Positions 7,701 to 16,126 are shown, counted from the stretch's first letter. The stretch is 43,087 bases of DNA from Nitrospirales bacterium (GCA_022825885.1 JAJDVY010000047.1:1-43087), one strand, 5' to 3'. Program-made: numbers and translations. Notes: generated by a model not told the origin, from the sequence alone.

Positions 7701-8867
7701 ATGCCCATGGATGATTGGAAACGTGTCCTGGCCGAGAGCATCACCAAACCCAAGGATTTGGCGAAGCGGCTCGGCGTGGATCCCCGGGAAGTCGAGGAGG
7801 TCGTCGGCCCGTACCCCATGCGGATCACGCCCACGGTGCTCGCCACGATCAAGGAGCGGGGCGACGCGATCTGGAAACAGGTCGTGCCGGACGCGGTCGA
7901 GATGAACGACTTCGACGCGCCCGACGATCCCCTGGAAGAAGACACCGACAGTCCCGTGCCGCATTTGGTCCATCGCTATCCGGACCGCGTGCTGCTGATG
8001 GTCACGAATCAATGTCCGATCTATTGCCGGTTCTGCACGCGCAAGCGGCTGGTCGGCAAACCCGGGTTTTTGAAGAAGGGCGAACTGGATCAGGCCATCG
8101 CGTATCTCCGCGAGCATACGGAAGTCCGGGACGTCATCCTGTCGGGCGGCGATCCCCTGTTGTTGCCCGATCACCTGATCGAACGCATTTTGAAGGCGCT
8201 CCGGACCATCCCGCATCTTGAACTCATCCGGTTCGGGTCCCGCGTCCCCGGCACGCTGCCCCAACGTATCACGCCGGAGTTGTGCGAGATCGTCAAACGG
8301 TATCATCCGATCTATATGAACCTGCATTTCAATCATCCCGATGAACTGACCCCGGACGTGAAAGCGGCCTGCGGGCGGCTGGCCGACGCCGGCGTGCCGC
8401 TGGGCGCGCAAACGGTGTTGCTGAAAGGAGTGAACGATGACGCGGCCGTCATGAAGCGGCTCATGCATGAACTCCTGCTGGCCCGCGTGAAGCCGTATTA
8501 TCTGTACCAGGCCGACCTGACCAAGGGCACCAACCATTTCCGCACGAGCGTGGAGACGGGCTTGTCCATCATCCAGTCACTGCAAGGGCACACCAGCGGC
8601 ATGGCTGTTCCTCATTTCGTGATTGATGCCCCGGGCGGCGGCGGAAAAATTCCGTTGTTGCCTTCCGACTATCTGCTCAACCTGGATGAAAACGGCGCGG
8701 TGCTGAAAAATTACGAAAACAAGACCTATCACTATCCGCAGCCCGATCCAATCACCCCTCACCCTGGCCCTCTCCCAGAGGGAAATTCGGGTCGCCTCCG
8801 GGAACTGCCCATGGTCGGCACTTCCGCTTCCGAGGGACTCTGTAGCCTGGGCGCCATGGACGAGTAA
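7701..8867 (+). CDS. kamA: KamA-family radical SAM lysine 2,3-aminomutase
   Basis: A 388-residue radical SAM/PLP enzyme of the KamA/EpmB family, which interconverts lysine and beta-lysine. The 4Fe-4S motif is NQCPIYCRFCTRKR (C105, C109, C112), SAM-binding GGDPL follows, and DAPGGGGKIPLLP holds the PLP lysine (K315). The protein is shorter at the N-terminus than clostridial KamA, as usual for Gram-negative members. The ATG at 7707 may be the true start because GAGG lies just before 7701. From about residue 349 the sequence turns into repeat-derived residues (TPHPGPLPEG...), so the last 40 residues come from a CCCCTC-type element. Only two bases separate it from the dCTP deaminase gene. No EF-P ligase EpmA is visible here. 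Confidence 0.88.
   Translation: MPMDDWKRVLAESITKPKDLAKRLGVDPREVEEVVGPYPMRITPTVLATIKERGDAIWKQVVPDAVEMNDFDAPDDPLEEDTDSPVPHLVHRYPDRVLLMVTNQCPIYCRFCTRKRLVGKPGFLKKGELDQAIAYLREHTEVRDVILSGGDPLLLPDHLIERILKALRTIPHLELIRFGSRVPGTLPQRITPELCEIVKRYHPIYMNLHFNHPDELTPDVKAACGRLADAGVPLGAQTVLLKGVNDDAAVMKRLMHELLLARVKPYYLYQADLTKGTNHFRTSVETGLSIIQSLQGHTSGMAVPHFVIDAPGGGGKIPLLPSDYLLNLDENGAVLKNYENKTYHYPQPDPITPHPGPLPEGNSGRLRELPMVGTSASEGLCSLGAMDE
8754..8786. repeat. CCCCTCACCCTGGCCCTCTC element inside the kamA 3' end
   Basis: A copy of the dispersed CCCCTCACCCTG...CCCTCTCCC repeat, followed by GAGGGAAA. It is translated as the start of the non-conserved KamA tail. Related sequence lies in pabC at about 26800-26877 and between genes at about 10550-10600. 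Confidence 0.65.
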
Positions 8868-8869
8868 CG

Positions 8870-10057
8870 ATGGGCGCGACGCGCAAGCACGGGATTCTGC
8901 CTGACACCCACCTGAAACGACTGATTGCCGAAGAATCCATTTCTGCCATCCGTCATATTGACGATGATCAGATTCAACCCGCTAGTCTGGATTTACGGCT
9001 GGGCGACATAGCGTACCGGCTGATCAGCAGCTTCCTCCCGGAACAGTCGGAAAACGGCTCGCGTAATGACTCCCAGCCTCTTCCTCTCCTGAATATGCTG
9101 CATCTGTATTATGATGAGTTGGTCATGTATGAAATTGACCTGACTCAAGACCAGGGCGCCATCCTGGAAAAAGGACATGTCTATCTCGTGCCGCTGTTGG
9201 AACGTGTCGCGCTTCCACCGCATGTCCGAGGCCGGGCCAATCCCAAGAGTTCCACGGGTCGCCTGGATATTTTCACGCGGCTCATCACCGATCTGAACGC
9301 AGGATTTGACGAGATCCCGCTGGGGTACCAGGGGCCGCTCTACCTGGAAATCGTGCCCCGGTCTTTTACCATTCGCGTGCAGACCGGATTGGCGTTAAAC
9401 CAACTGCGGCTCCTGACCGGCCGGCCCACGGTCTCCGATCCGCAACTGCGCACTTTACACCGGTCGAGTAAACTTCTGTACCACAATGATGACGACCCGG
9501 TGGAATCCCGCCCCCTCGCCTCACAGGAGATCCGGGTGGATCACGGCCTCTTTCTCGGGATCGACTTGCGGGGTTCCGATGCGGACCGCGAGATCGTGGG
9601 ATACCGGGCGAAGAAGAACAGTCACGTGGTGGACCTTTCCAGGATCGGCTATTATTCAGCGCTCGACTTCTGGGAACCCATTTACCGGCAGCCCAACAAT
9701 ACGTTGTTGCTCGAGCCCGAGGAGTTTTATATCTTGGCTTCCCATGAGCGCATCAACGTGCCCGCTGGTTACGCGGCTGAAATGGTGGCCTATGAAGCGG
9801 CCTTCGGCGAGTTGCGGACCCATTACGCCGGGTTCTTCGATCCGGGTTTCGGCGCCGGGGACGGGCCGCGCAAAGGCACGAAGGTCGTGCTGGAAGTCCG
9901 GCCGCATGACGTGCCGTTTTTGATTCGCGACGGCCAGACGTTTTTCAAGGTCGTGTACGAGCACATGTTGGACCTGCCGGAACACCTGTACGGGGCCTCC
10001 ATCGGGTCCAATTATCATGAGCAAGGACTCACGCTCAGCAAACATTTCAAACGGTAG
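8870..10057 (+). CDS. dcd: 2'-deoxycytidine 5'-triphosphate deaminase, two-domain type
   Basis: A 395-residue protein matching the long, bimodular dCTP deaminase family found mainly in alphaproteobacteria and some other diderms. The N-terminal half has IQPASLDLRLGDIAYR and the motif RANPKSSTGRLDIFTRLITD, the nucleotide-binding and catalytic Ser/Arg region shared with dUTPase-fold enzymes. The second half repeats the fold (VPAGYAAEMVAYEAAFGELRTHYAGFFDPGF). It would deaminate dCTP to dUTP for dTMP synthesis in the cytoplasm. It is nearly contiguous with kamA (2-bp gap) and is followed 3 bp later by a membrane-protein gene, so it is probably transcribed with them; the functional link is unclear. 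Confidence 0.88.
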   Translation: MGATRKHGILPDTHLKRLIAEESISAIRHIDDDQIQPASLDLRLGDIAYRLISSFLPEQSENGSRNDSQPLPLLNMLHLYYDELVMYEIDLTQDQGAILEKGHVYLVPLLERVALPPHVRGRANPKSSTGRLDIFTRLITDLNAGFDEIPLGYQGPLYLEIVPRSFTIRVQTGLALNQLRLLTGRPTVSDPQLRTLHRSSKLLYHNDDDPVESRPLASQEIRVDHGLFLGIDLRGSDADREIVGYRAKKNSHVVDLSRIGYYSALDFWEPIYRQPNNTLLLEPEEFYILASHERINVPAGYAAEMVAYEAAFGELRTHYAGFFDPGFGAGDGPRKGTKVVLEVRPHDVPFLIRDGQTFFKVVYEHMLDLPEHLYGASIGSNYHEQGLTLSKHFKR

Positions 10058-10060
10058 CGC

Positions 10061-10534
10061 ATGACACCCGAGACGGAACAGCCTGATCCTTCCCGCGTTT
10101 CCGGGCAGCCCGAAGCTCCCGAGCCGCCCAAGCGGCAGGTGCCCGGGGTCCCCGTGGGACCGCCGAGTCAGGATTCGGACGTGGACCAGGAAGCGCACGA
10201 AGCCCTGCAAATGAAAGTGGCCATGAAGATGGTGGGCTCCGCCATGGTCTTCATCGGGTTCATTCAGGTCTTCATGTCCGCCAGTACCGGCGCGGAGATT
10301 TCCATCTTTCCCATGATCCTGTACTTTGCGGGCCTGGCCCTGTGGGCGTATTCGTCCGTCAGGATCCACGTTGTCCGGTATGCGGTCATCGCCTTTTCCC
10401 TCTTCTGCATCGTCGCCTTCATCAACATCGGCGAAGTCCTCTTCTGGCACAAATACGTCATTTACTGGGGCACCATCGCCATGGTGGTCTACTTCATGTT
10501 CCAGAACCCGATGAAACCCTCCAAACCGTCGTAA
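10061..10534 (+). CDS. Small integral membrane protein, unknown
   Basis: A 157-residue protein with a proline-rich, acidic cytoplasmic-looking N-terminus (about 50 residues) followed by four hydrophobic segments at about residues 56-75, 80-97, 103-125 and 133-150. No family motif is recognised. Its start lies 3 bp after the stop of the dCTP deaminase gene, so translational coupling is likely. Short, four-helix, no obvious charged pore residues. Function not predicted. Confidence 0.75.
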   Translation: MTPETEQPDPSRVSGQPEAPEPPKRQVPGVPVGPPSQDSDVDQEAHEALQMKVAMKMVGSAMVFIGFIQVFMSASTGAEISIFPMILYFAGLALWAYSSVRIHVVRYAVIAFSLFCIVAFINIGEVLFWHKYVIYWGTIAMVVYFMFQNPMKPSKPS

Positions 10535-10539
10535 CGGCT

Positions 10540-10653
10540 TGGGCTGCACCACCCCTCTCTCCCCTCCGGCCTAAACAGGGAAAGGGCGGGGGTGAGGGGA
10601 AAGAAGAGAGGTCCGCAAAAGCCCTGGATCCCCGATCGGGGTCGGGGATGACA
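10540..10653. repeat. Two dispersed repeats between genes
   Basis: Positions about 10550-10602 carry a CCTCTCTCCCCTCC ... GGGTGAGGGG inverted pair of the CCCCTC family. Positions 10622-10653 carry a CTGGATCCCCGATCGGGG ... GGGATGACA element. The next gene's ATG (10653) overlaps the end of that element. Confidence 0.7.
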
Positions 10654-11366
10654 TGAGGTACATGCCCACTTCGATTGCCGTTGTGATTCCCACTTTGAAT
10701 GAGGAACGCGTGCTGTCGCGGACGCTGCTTTCGTTGCGACAGTTGCGTTTCGATGAAGTCGTGCTCGTGGATGGGGGGAGCCGGGACCGGACGGTGTCCA
10801 TTGCGGAGGGTCAGTTGCAGGGGCTCAGCCTGCACCCCGCGAAGGTTCTTGTCGCGGAGCAGGGACGCGCGTCACAAATGAACGCCGGCGCCCGGGCCAC
10901 GCGTTCCGACGTGCTGTTGTTCCTGCATGCCGATACGCTGCCGCCGCCGGAGACACGCACCGAGATCGAACGGGTGCTGAAGAATCCCAAGTACGTGGGA
11001 GGCCGGTTCGACGTCCGGTTCGAAGACGACCGCGGGTGGGCGTGGCTGATCAGTCGTCTGATGAATTGGCGCTCGCGCTGGTCGGGCATTGCCACGGGGG
11101 ACCAGGCGCTGTTCGTCCGTCGTTCCGCATTCGACGACCTGGGCGGGTTTGCCGATTTGCCCTTGATGGAAGACATTGAGTTGACGAGGCGCCTCAAACG
11201 CCTGGGGTCCCTTGCGGCCTTGCGCGCCACGGTCACCACGTCGTTCCGGCGATGGCAGCAACTGGGGGTCCTCCGCACCATCCTGCAGATGTGGCTCCTT
11301 CGTCTTTTGTACTGGATCGGCGTCCCGCCCAGCATGTTGCGGCATTGGTATGGCACGATCAGGTAA
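10653..11366 (+). CDS. Glycosyltransferase family 2, TIGR04283-like
   Basis: A 237-residue GT-A fold glycosyltransferase. The start SIAVVIPTLNEERVLSRTL is the classic GT2 N-terminus. VLVDGGSRDRTVSIA follows, then RASQMNAGARATRSDVLLFLHADT with the metal-binding D-x-D-like acidic pair, then GGRFDVRF, and GDQALFVRR...LPLMEDIELTRRLK, all in the order of the TIGR04283 family. That family is named for an arsenosugar biosynthesis context but is widespread without it. Start at 10653 or 10662. The last 17 bases overlap the next gene, and the partner encoded there is the usual neighbour. Confidence 0.87.
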   Translation: MRYMPTSIAVVIPTLNEERVLSRTLLSLRQLRFDEVVLVDGGSRDRTVSIAEGQLQGLSLHPAKVLVAEQGRASQMNAGARATRSDVLLFLHADTLPPPETRTEIERVLKNPKYVGGRFDVRFEDDRGWAWLISRLMNWRSRWSGIATGDQALFVRRSAFDDLGGFADLPLMEDIELTRRLKRLGSLAALRATVTTSFRRWQQLGVLRTILQMWLLRLLYWIGVPPSMLRHWYGTIR

Positions 11367-12141
11367 CGCCGGCTCATCGCGTCGGGACCGACGCAAACGG
11401 AACGGCGGTTCGTCTTCAGGACCGGCTGCCGGACGACGTCCCGCGCCGGCGGAGGGCGCGATTATTCTTTTTGCCAAGGCCCCGGTACCCGGCGCCGTGA
11501 AGACGCGCATGTGCCCGCCCCTGACCTCCGATGAGGCGGCAAGCCTGCACGGGAGCCTGGTCATGGACGCCGTGGAACGCACCCGGTCGTTGCGAGGGTT
11601 CGACGTGTTCCTTGCCTGCGCGCCCGGGATGGCTCATCCGTTTTTTCAAACACTGGCGGCCCGGCACCGTATCCGTTTGTGCGACCAGGTGGGCGAGGAT
11701 CTCGGACAGCGCATGGATCATGCGCTCACGGCTGCGTTCACCCGCGGGTACGCGCACGCCTTGCTTGCCGGCACGGACATTCCCAACTTGGCCGCCCGGC
11801 ACTATGAGCGCGCGAAGTCGCTGTTGCAGACCGCGGACGTGGCGTTGGGGCCTACGGAAGATGGCGGCTATTATCTGGTGGGGGCGAAACACCCCGTGCC
11901 CGCGCTCTTTTCGGATATTCCCTGGTCAACCGGCGACGTCCTGGCTCAAAGCCGGGACCGTGCGGAACGGGCGGGGCTGGTTGTCGGATTGTTGGAACCC
12001 GAACGCGATCTCGATACGTTCGACGACGTGCGGGCCTTCCTGCGCGACAACGCGGGACCAGGCACACAGACGTTATCGACGCGAACGGGCAACGTGTTGC
12101 ACGCGCTGATCCAACGGCACGGGGACGCGTCGTCCGGGTGA
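11350..12141 (+). CDS. Glycosyltransferase/nucleotidyltransferase-like protein, TIGR04282 family
   Basis: A 263-residue protein of the DUF2064/TIGR04282 type, related to the GT-A fold of MobA-like enzymes. Key parts are AIILFAKAPVPGAVKTRMCPPL near the N-terminus, LGQRMDHALTAAF, ALLAGTDIPNL with the conserved Asp, and LGPTEDGGYYLVGAK. It overlaps the preceding glycosyltransferase gene; this TIGR04283-TIGR04282 pairing is common. The first 30 residues are basic and poorly conserved, so the true start could lie further downstream. No arsenic methyltransferase or radical SAM arsenosugar enzyme is in the window, so the product made by the pair is unknown. Confidence 0.87.
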   Translation: MARSGNAGSSRRDRRKRNGGSSSGPAAGRRPAPAEGAIILFAKAPVPGAVKTRMCPPLTSDEAASLHGSLVMDAVERTRSLRGFDVFLACAPGMAHPFFQTLAARHRIRLCDQVGEDLGQRMDHALTAAFTRGYAHALLAGTDIPNLAARHYERAKSLLQTADVALGPTEDGGYYLVGAKHPVPALFSDIPWSTGDVLAQSRDRAERAGLVVGLLEPERDLDTFDDVRAFLRDNAGPGTQTLSTRTGNVLHALIQRHGDASSG

Positions 12142-12150
12142 CAATAATTC

Positions 12151-12185
12151 TTGGGCGTCCCACGGTCATTCCGTGGGTGTCCCAA
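12151..12185. other. Intergenic hairpin
   Basis: TTGGG + CGT + CCCACGG, loop TCATT, then CCGTGGG + TGT + CCCAA: two paired blocks of 7 and 5 bp separated by a 3-base internal loop. No T-run follows, so it does not look like an intrinsic terminator. It lies between the glycosyltransferase and SDR genes. Confidence 0.6.
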
Positions 12186-12223
12186 TTGACATTTCAGCCC
12201 GTTCCTTGAAAGGAGGCACGTGG

Positions 12224-12958
12224 ATGGACCCGAACGTCGCACTCATCACCGGTGGCGCGCGCGGTATCGGAAAAGGCATTGCTCTCGAGTTGGCCGCACG
12301 GGGCTGGTCCGTTGCCATCTGCTATCGAACCAGCGAACAGGACGCCGACGCGACCACCAGGGCTATCGCCGAGCGAGGCGGCCAGGGGTTCGCGGTGCGT
12401 TGCGACGTATCGGACCCCGCGGCCTGCCGGGACCTGGTCAGACAGGTTGAAGCCCGCTGGGGCAGGATCGACGTCCTGGTGAACGGAGCGGGACCGTATC
12501 ACCGGGTCAACCTGTTCGACGAAACACCGGAAGGCTGGTCGGACATGTTCACCAACAACCTGCACCCGATTTTTTATTTGGCCCAAGCGGTGGCGCCCGG
12601 CATGAAGGCGCGTCAGTACGGCCGCATCATCTCGTTCGGCATGGCCAACGCGGATAAGATGGAAGCCCAGCCCATGGTCACGGCGCATTATATCGCGAAG
12701 GCCGGCATCCTGATCCTGACGCGGACTCTGGCAAAACTGTTGGCTCCGCACGGGATTACCGTCAATGCGATTTCACCGGGCTTTATTGATTCGGGAAGCG
12801 CCCCGCCGGGAGAACTCGATGGAATGGCGAAAAAGATTCCGGCCGGAGCCATCGGCGACGTGAGCGATATTGTCTCGACCGTGACGTATCTGTTATCCGA
12901 TGAGGCACGGTACGTGACAGGCACGAACGTGCACGTCAGCGGCGGGTGGGGCCTGTAA
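12224..12958 (+). CDS. Short-chain dehydrogenase/reductase
   Basis: A 244-residue classical SDR. The NAD(P)-binding motif TGGARGIGKGIA is at about residues 9-20, NGAG occurs in the central strand, and SFGMAN ... YIAKAG is the catalytic Ser and YxxxK pair (residues about 133-160). NAISPGFIDSG and the VTGTNVHVSGGWGL end are typical of FabG-like enzymes. The start at 12224 is chosen because AAAGGAGG precedes it by seven bases. The substrate cannot be told from sequence; FabG-like or sugar/polyol reductase roles are both possible. It is followed closely by the convergent lipB gene. Confidence 0.9.
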   Translation: MDPNVALITGGARGIGKGIALELAARGWSVAICYRTSEQDADATTRAIAERGGQGFAVRCDVSDPAACRDLVRQVEARWGRIDVLVNGAGPYHRVNLFDETPEGWSDMFTNNLHPIFYLAQAVAPGMKARQYGRIISFGMANADKMEAQPMVTAHYIAKAGILILTRTLAKLLAPHGITVNAISPGFIDSGSAPPGELDGMAKKIPAGAIGDVSDIVSTVTYLLSDEARYVTGTNVHVSGGWGL

Positions 12959-12964
12959 CGCGGC

Positions 12965-13711
12965 TCACGCCGCGCCCCGCTCATGGCGAGAGTCCTGCCA
13001 ATTCAAGCCGAACACGTCCCCGAAACGGCGCGTGATGCGGTCACGGACTTCGTCGGGCTCAACGTTCCCGCGCAGCACTTCGGCCATTGAGGTCACGCGG
13101 CAGCCTTCAATGCCGCACGGCACGATCCCCGAAAACGGCGCGAGATCGACCGTGACGTTCAACGCAAAGCCGTGCATGGTCACGCCGCGAACGATCTTCA
13201 CGCCCATCGCCGCGATTTTGGCCAACGCCCCCGCCGGGTCGAGGGGATCGTTCACCCACACCCCGACGAACTTGTCCACGCGCCGGCCTTCGATCCCCCA
13301 GTCCGACAACACGCGAATGATCACTTCTTCCAGCATGCGCATGTACGCCTTCGGGCCCGGACAAAAGTGTCTGAGTTTCACGATCGGATACCCGACCACC
13401 TGCCCGGGTCCGTGGTAGGTCACGGACCCGCCACGTTCGGTTTCAATCACCCGAAGATCGCGCCGTCCGGGCACGGCGTCCCCTCCGTTCCAATGTGCGC
13501 GTTTGGTGGTCCGGCCGAGCGTCAGCACCGGCTCATGTTCCAACAATACCAATGTATCCGGCCGAACGTCTGAGACCCGTTCATCATGAAGGCGCCATTG
13601 GAGCCGGCGGGCTGTCTCGTAGTCCATCAGCGGAAGCGAGAGCACCGCACCAGGAAGCTTCGAACGAACACCAGGCTGATGCGGTAACGATCGCAAGGAG
13701 GAAGAATCCAT
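12965..13711 (-). CDS. lipB: Octanoyl-[acyl carrier protein]-protein N-octanoyltransferase LipB
   Basis: A 248-residue lipoate biosynthesis enzyme that moves octanoate from acyl carrier protein to lipoyl domains. GGSVTYHGPGQVVGYPI (about residues 94-110) is the substrate-binding signature, the AKIAAMG segment supplies the conserved Lys (about K165), VTMHGFALNV follows, and the nucleophile Cys lies in PCGIEG (about C199). Length is normal. LipA is not in the window. The gene converges with the SDR gene, with only about 6 bp between the stops, so the two share a transcription end region. Confidence 0.93.
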   Translation of the reverse strand: MDSSSLRSLPHQPGVRSKLPGAVLSLPLMDYETARRLQWRLHDERVSDVRPDTLVLLEHEPVLTLGRTTKRAHWNGGDAVPGRRDLRVIETERGGSVTYHGPGQVVGYPIVKLRHFCPGPKAYMRMLEEVIIRVLSDWGIEGRRVDKFVGVWVNDPLDPAGALAKIAAMGVKIVRGVTMHGFALNVTVDLAPFSGIVPCGIEGCRVTSMAEVLRGNVEPDEVRDRITRRFGDVFGLNWQDSRHERGAA

Positions 13712-13780
13712 GACGGAGCGATCTTACGCCTGCTCCACTGCAGGACGCAAAACCCGGGAACGGATCAAGCGGGCCTTCAA

Positions 13781-13817
13781 AAAAACAACGGCGGAAGAAG
13801 GAGTCCTTCTTCCGCCG
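13781..13817 (-). terminator. Rho-independent terminator (minus strand)
   Basis: A perfect inverted repeat with 14-bp arms (CGGCGGAAGAAGGA and TCCTTCTTCCGCCG) around a single G lies at 13789-13817. Read on the minus strand, the stem is followed by TTGTTTTTTT. It would end transcription of the Lys/Ala/Pro-repeat gene at 13888-14019. Confidence 0.85.
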
Positions 13818-13836
13818 CGTATTGAAGGAGGGCTGA

Positions 13837-13862
13837 CTGGGAGTAGACGGGTCTACTCCCAG
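13837..13862. other. Second perfect hairpin before the terminator
   Basis: CTGGGAGTAGAC and GTCTACTCCCAG are perfect 12-bp arms around GG. It lies between the stop of the small repeat protein and its terminator, without a T-run, so it may act as an mRNA-stabilising 3' stem or belong to another transcript. Confidence 0.75.
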
Positions 13863-13887
13863 CAGTGTCATTGAGCGGAGAACATAT

Positions 13888-14019
<132 letters not shown>

Positions 14020-14098
14020 AAGTCTCACCTCCTTCCAGCGTTGCGGCAATAATGATGAACGGCATTCTTGTTCATCGATTCACGCGCATCCGGACCCG

Positions 14099-14629
14099 TT
14101 ATCCGGACGCGTTCACGGACTTTTCGGTTGATTCCACGTGCGTAAAGGTGTTTGGTCCAACTTTTTTGAAACGGGGGTCTCGTTTGAGTGAGGTCGCAAT
14201 CGAGGTCACCGGTGTTTTTCCTCTGATCTGCATTCCACCCTCAAGGAGACGCTGACACAATTCTTTGGCATGCATGGGTCCCCGCGCTTCGCGGAAAATT
14301 ATGAACGCGGCATCCGGGACGCTCATCCCAACGTACTTGCTACGTCCCAGAAGGATTTCCTTGGATTGATCCGTGACATCCGTGACCGGTAATGGTGGGG
14401 CGCCCGTTTCATCCGAAATGATTTGGCTGGAGAGACTGGCCAATTTCGCTTTGTCTGCTTCAACTCGATATAACGTCTTTGCCAACTCCAAGTATTTCTC
14501 AATGGTCGCAATTTCTTCATTGAGTCTCTCCCTTTTTTTCTTGAAGTCCTTGAGCTTGGTTTCATACGCCGTAATGCGCTGCTCCAAGCCAACGATAATA
14601 TCCCTGATTTCATCTCTGATTTCTTCCAT
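14099..14629 (-). CDS. Coiled-coil protein with C-terminal HARE-HTH-like winged helix
   Basis: A 176-residue protein. Residues about 1-75 form a continuous charged heptad-like helix (IRDIIVGLEQRITAYETKLK ...). After a Pro/Thr linker comes a compact domain, MSVPDAAFIIFREARGPMHAKELCQRLLEGG through RDPRFKKVGPNTF, with the pattern of HARE-HTH / RpoE-delta-like winged helices that sense modified or single-stranded DNA. A DNA-binding, self-associating role is likely; the target is unknown. The minus-strand start is preceded by GGAGC inside an inverted-repeat region (14633-14681), which may be its own operator. Confidence 0.78.
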   Translation of the reverse strand: MEEIRDEIRDIIVGLEQRITAYETKLKDFKKKRERLNEEIATIEKYLELAKTLYRVEADKAKLASLSSQIISDETGAPPLPVTDVTDQSKEILLGRSKYVGMSVPDAAFIIFREARGPMHAKELCQRLLEGGMQIRGKTPVTSIATSLKRDPRFKKVGPNTFTHVESTEKSVNASG

Positions 14630-14632
14630 ATT

Positions 14633-14681
14633 AAAAGCAAGCTCCAGCTTTACTTGCTTTTATCAATTTCTTAAAAGCAAG
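14633..14681 (-). promoter_or_regulatory. Inverted and direct AAAAGCAAG repeats upstream of the winged-helix gene
   Basis: AAAAGCAAG lies at 14633-14641, its inverse CTTGCTTTT at 14653-14661, and AAAAGCAAG again at 14673-14681 (exactly 40 bp from the first). They sit immediately before the start codon on the minus strand and overlap the likely ribosome site, so they may be an autoregulatory operator or a leader hairpin. Confidence 0.6.
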
Positions 14682-15058
14682 TCAATGAAAAATATTTACA
14701 TTTTTGTGAATATATAAATGAGTAAATTTTCATGTCAATTTAATATTTTTATTCAATGTCATAAAATCACTGTATAAATTTGCTGTCATGTAATATTTCA
14801 AAGCCTATATTTGGTGTTATTTCCTTACTCTCTACAAAATAAAGGGCCTTTGAATTTGAAGCCATGTCTTTCACGGTCGAGGCAGCGAATCATGGGACTA
14901 TCTTCTCAATAGTGATTCCGAATCCTGCCAGCCAAACTGCCTGGCCGGCTCGAAACGGAAAAACCGGCCTCTCATAGGTATATTGTCGTACATTTCTCAG
15001 TTATGATAGGGTTTCCGCATGCGTCACCCACCTCTACGCGGAACCCCAGGACCGGCTC
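14682..15058. other. AT-rich intergenic region
   Basis: Markedly AT-rich up to about 14830, then of ordinary composition. No gene is seen. It must carry the promoter of the winged-helix gene (minus) and of rlmN (plus), but no convincing -35/-10 pair was found. Confidence 0.5.
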
Positions 15059-16126
15059 TTGACCACACACCCTAATCTCTGTGCGCTCGACGCGGGGCAC
15101 ATGGCTTCCCTGGTGGAACGGCTGGGTTGGCCCTCCTACCGAACCCGGCAAATACTCCAGTGGATCTACCAACACCGTATCCGCGACATCGCCGGGATGA
15201 GCAATCTTTCACTGATGGACCGGGAGACGCTGGGACGAGAAGCCGTTATGGAACGGTTGGCGTCACCCACGCTTTTCCAAAGCGCGGACGGGACCATGAA
15301 ATTTCTGTTTTCCCTGCAAGACGGGCTGACGGTTGAAAGCGTGCTGATTCCGGATGGGAGGCGGTTGACGCAATGCGTGTCTACCCAGGTCGGGTGTACC
15401 CTGGATTGTGGGTTTTGCGTCACGGGACACATGGGACTCAAACGAAACCTGAAGGCGCATGAAATCGTCGATCAAATCTTGACGGCCCAGGATCACCTTC
15501 GACCCGGCGACCGGATTTCGTCCCTGGTGTTCATGGGCATGGGCGAACCCCTGGCGAATTTCGATGAACTGTCGGAGGCCCTCACCCGGCTGACCGATAC
15601 CGAATGGGGCATGGGCTTTCCCAAACGGCGCATCACGATTTCAACGGCGGGGTTTTCGCCGCGACTCCATGAGGTCGCCAAACTCGGGGTCAACCTGGCG
15701 ATTTCGTTGAACGCCTCGACGTCCGAGCAGCGAGCCCGGCTCATGCCGATGATGAACCGCTTGCACCCCCTGCCCGATCTTCTCGCGGCATGCCGGGCGT
15801 ACCCGATCCCGGCGAACCGGCATTTGACCTTCGAATACGTGTTATTACAAGGAGAGAACGATTCCGCAGACGATGCCGTCCGCCTGAGCCGGCTGCTTCG
15901 CGGCATTCGATGTAAAATCAATCTCATTCCGTTCAACGAATTTCCCGGCAACCCATTCCGGCGGCCGGAGGACCCCGTTATCGCCGCGTTTCAGACGATC
16001 CTGCGACAAAAAGGCTATGACGTGTTCATCAGACACAATCGTGGTCGTGACGTCCTGGGCGCCTGCGGGCAACTGGGCACCCTGCCCGGGCGGACGGGGG
16101 CCGAGTCTCTTTCGATAGGCCCCTGA
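15059..16126 (+). CDS. rlmN: Dual-specificity RNA methyltransferase RlmN
   Basis: A 355-residue radical SAM enzyme that makes 2-methyladenosine in 23S rRNA (A2503) and tRNA (A37). The N-terminal domain has RTRQILQWIYQHRI, the radical SAM motif is GCTLDCGFCVTG (three Cys of C-x3-C-x2-C), then LVFMGMGEPLANFD, and the second catalytic Cys is in DVLGACGQL near the C-terminus, preceded by RHNRGRD. Length is normal. The start appears to be TTG at 15059; no in-frame ATG lies upstream, and the next is at 15101, too late for the conserved N-terminal helix. The stop overlaps the larE start by one base (TGATG), so the two genes are translationally coupled. Confidence 0.93.
   Translation: MTTHPNLCALDAGHMASLVERLGWPSYRTRQILQWIYQHRIRDIAGMSNLSLMDRETLGREAVMERLASPTLFQSADGTMKFLFSLQDGLTVESVLIPDGRRLTQCVSTQVGCTLDCGFCVTGHMGLKRNLKAHEIVDQILTAQDHLRPGDRISSLVFMGMGEPLANFDELSEALTRLTDTEWGMGFPKRRITISTAGFSPRLHEVAKLGVNLAISLNASTSEQRARLMPMMNRLHPLPDLLAACRAYPIPANRHLTFEYVLLQGENDSADDAVRLSRLLRGIRCKINLIPFNEFPGNPFRRPEDPVIAAFQTILRQKGYDVFIRHNRGRDVLGACGQLGTLPGRTGAESLSIGP

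Noticed and set aside
10653-12141. Arsenosugar biosynthesis cluster
   Set aside because: The family names suggest it, but the required arsenite methyltransferase and radical SAM genes are absent; the two glycosyltransferases occur widely without them.
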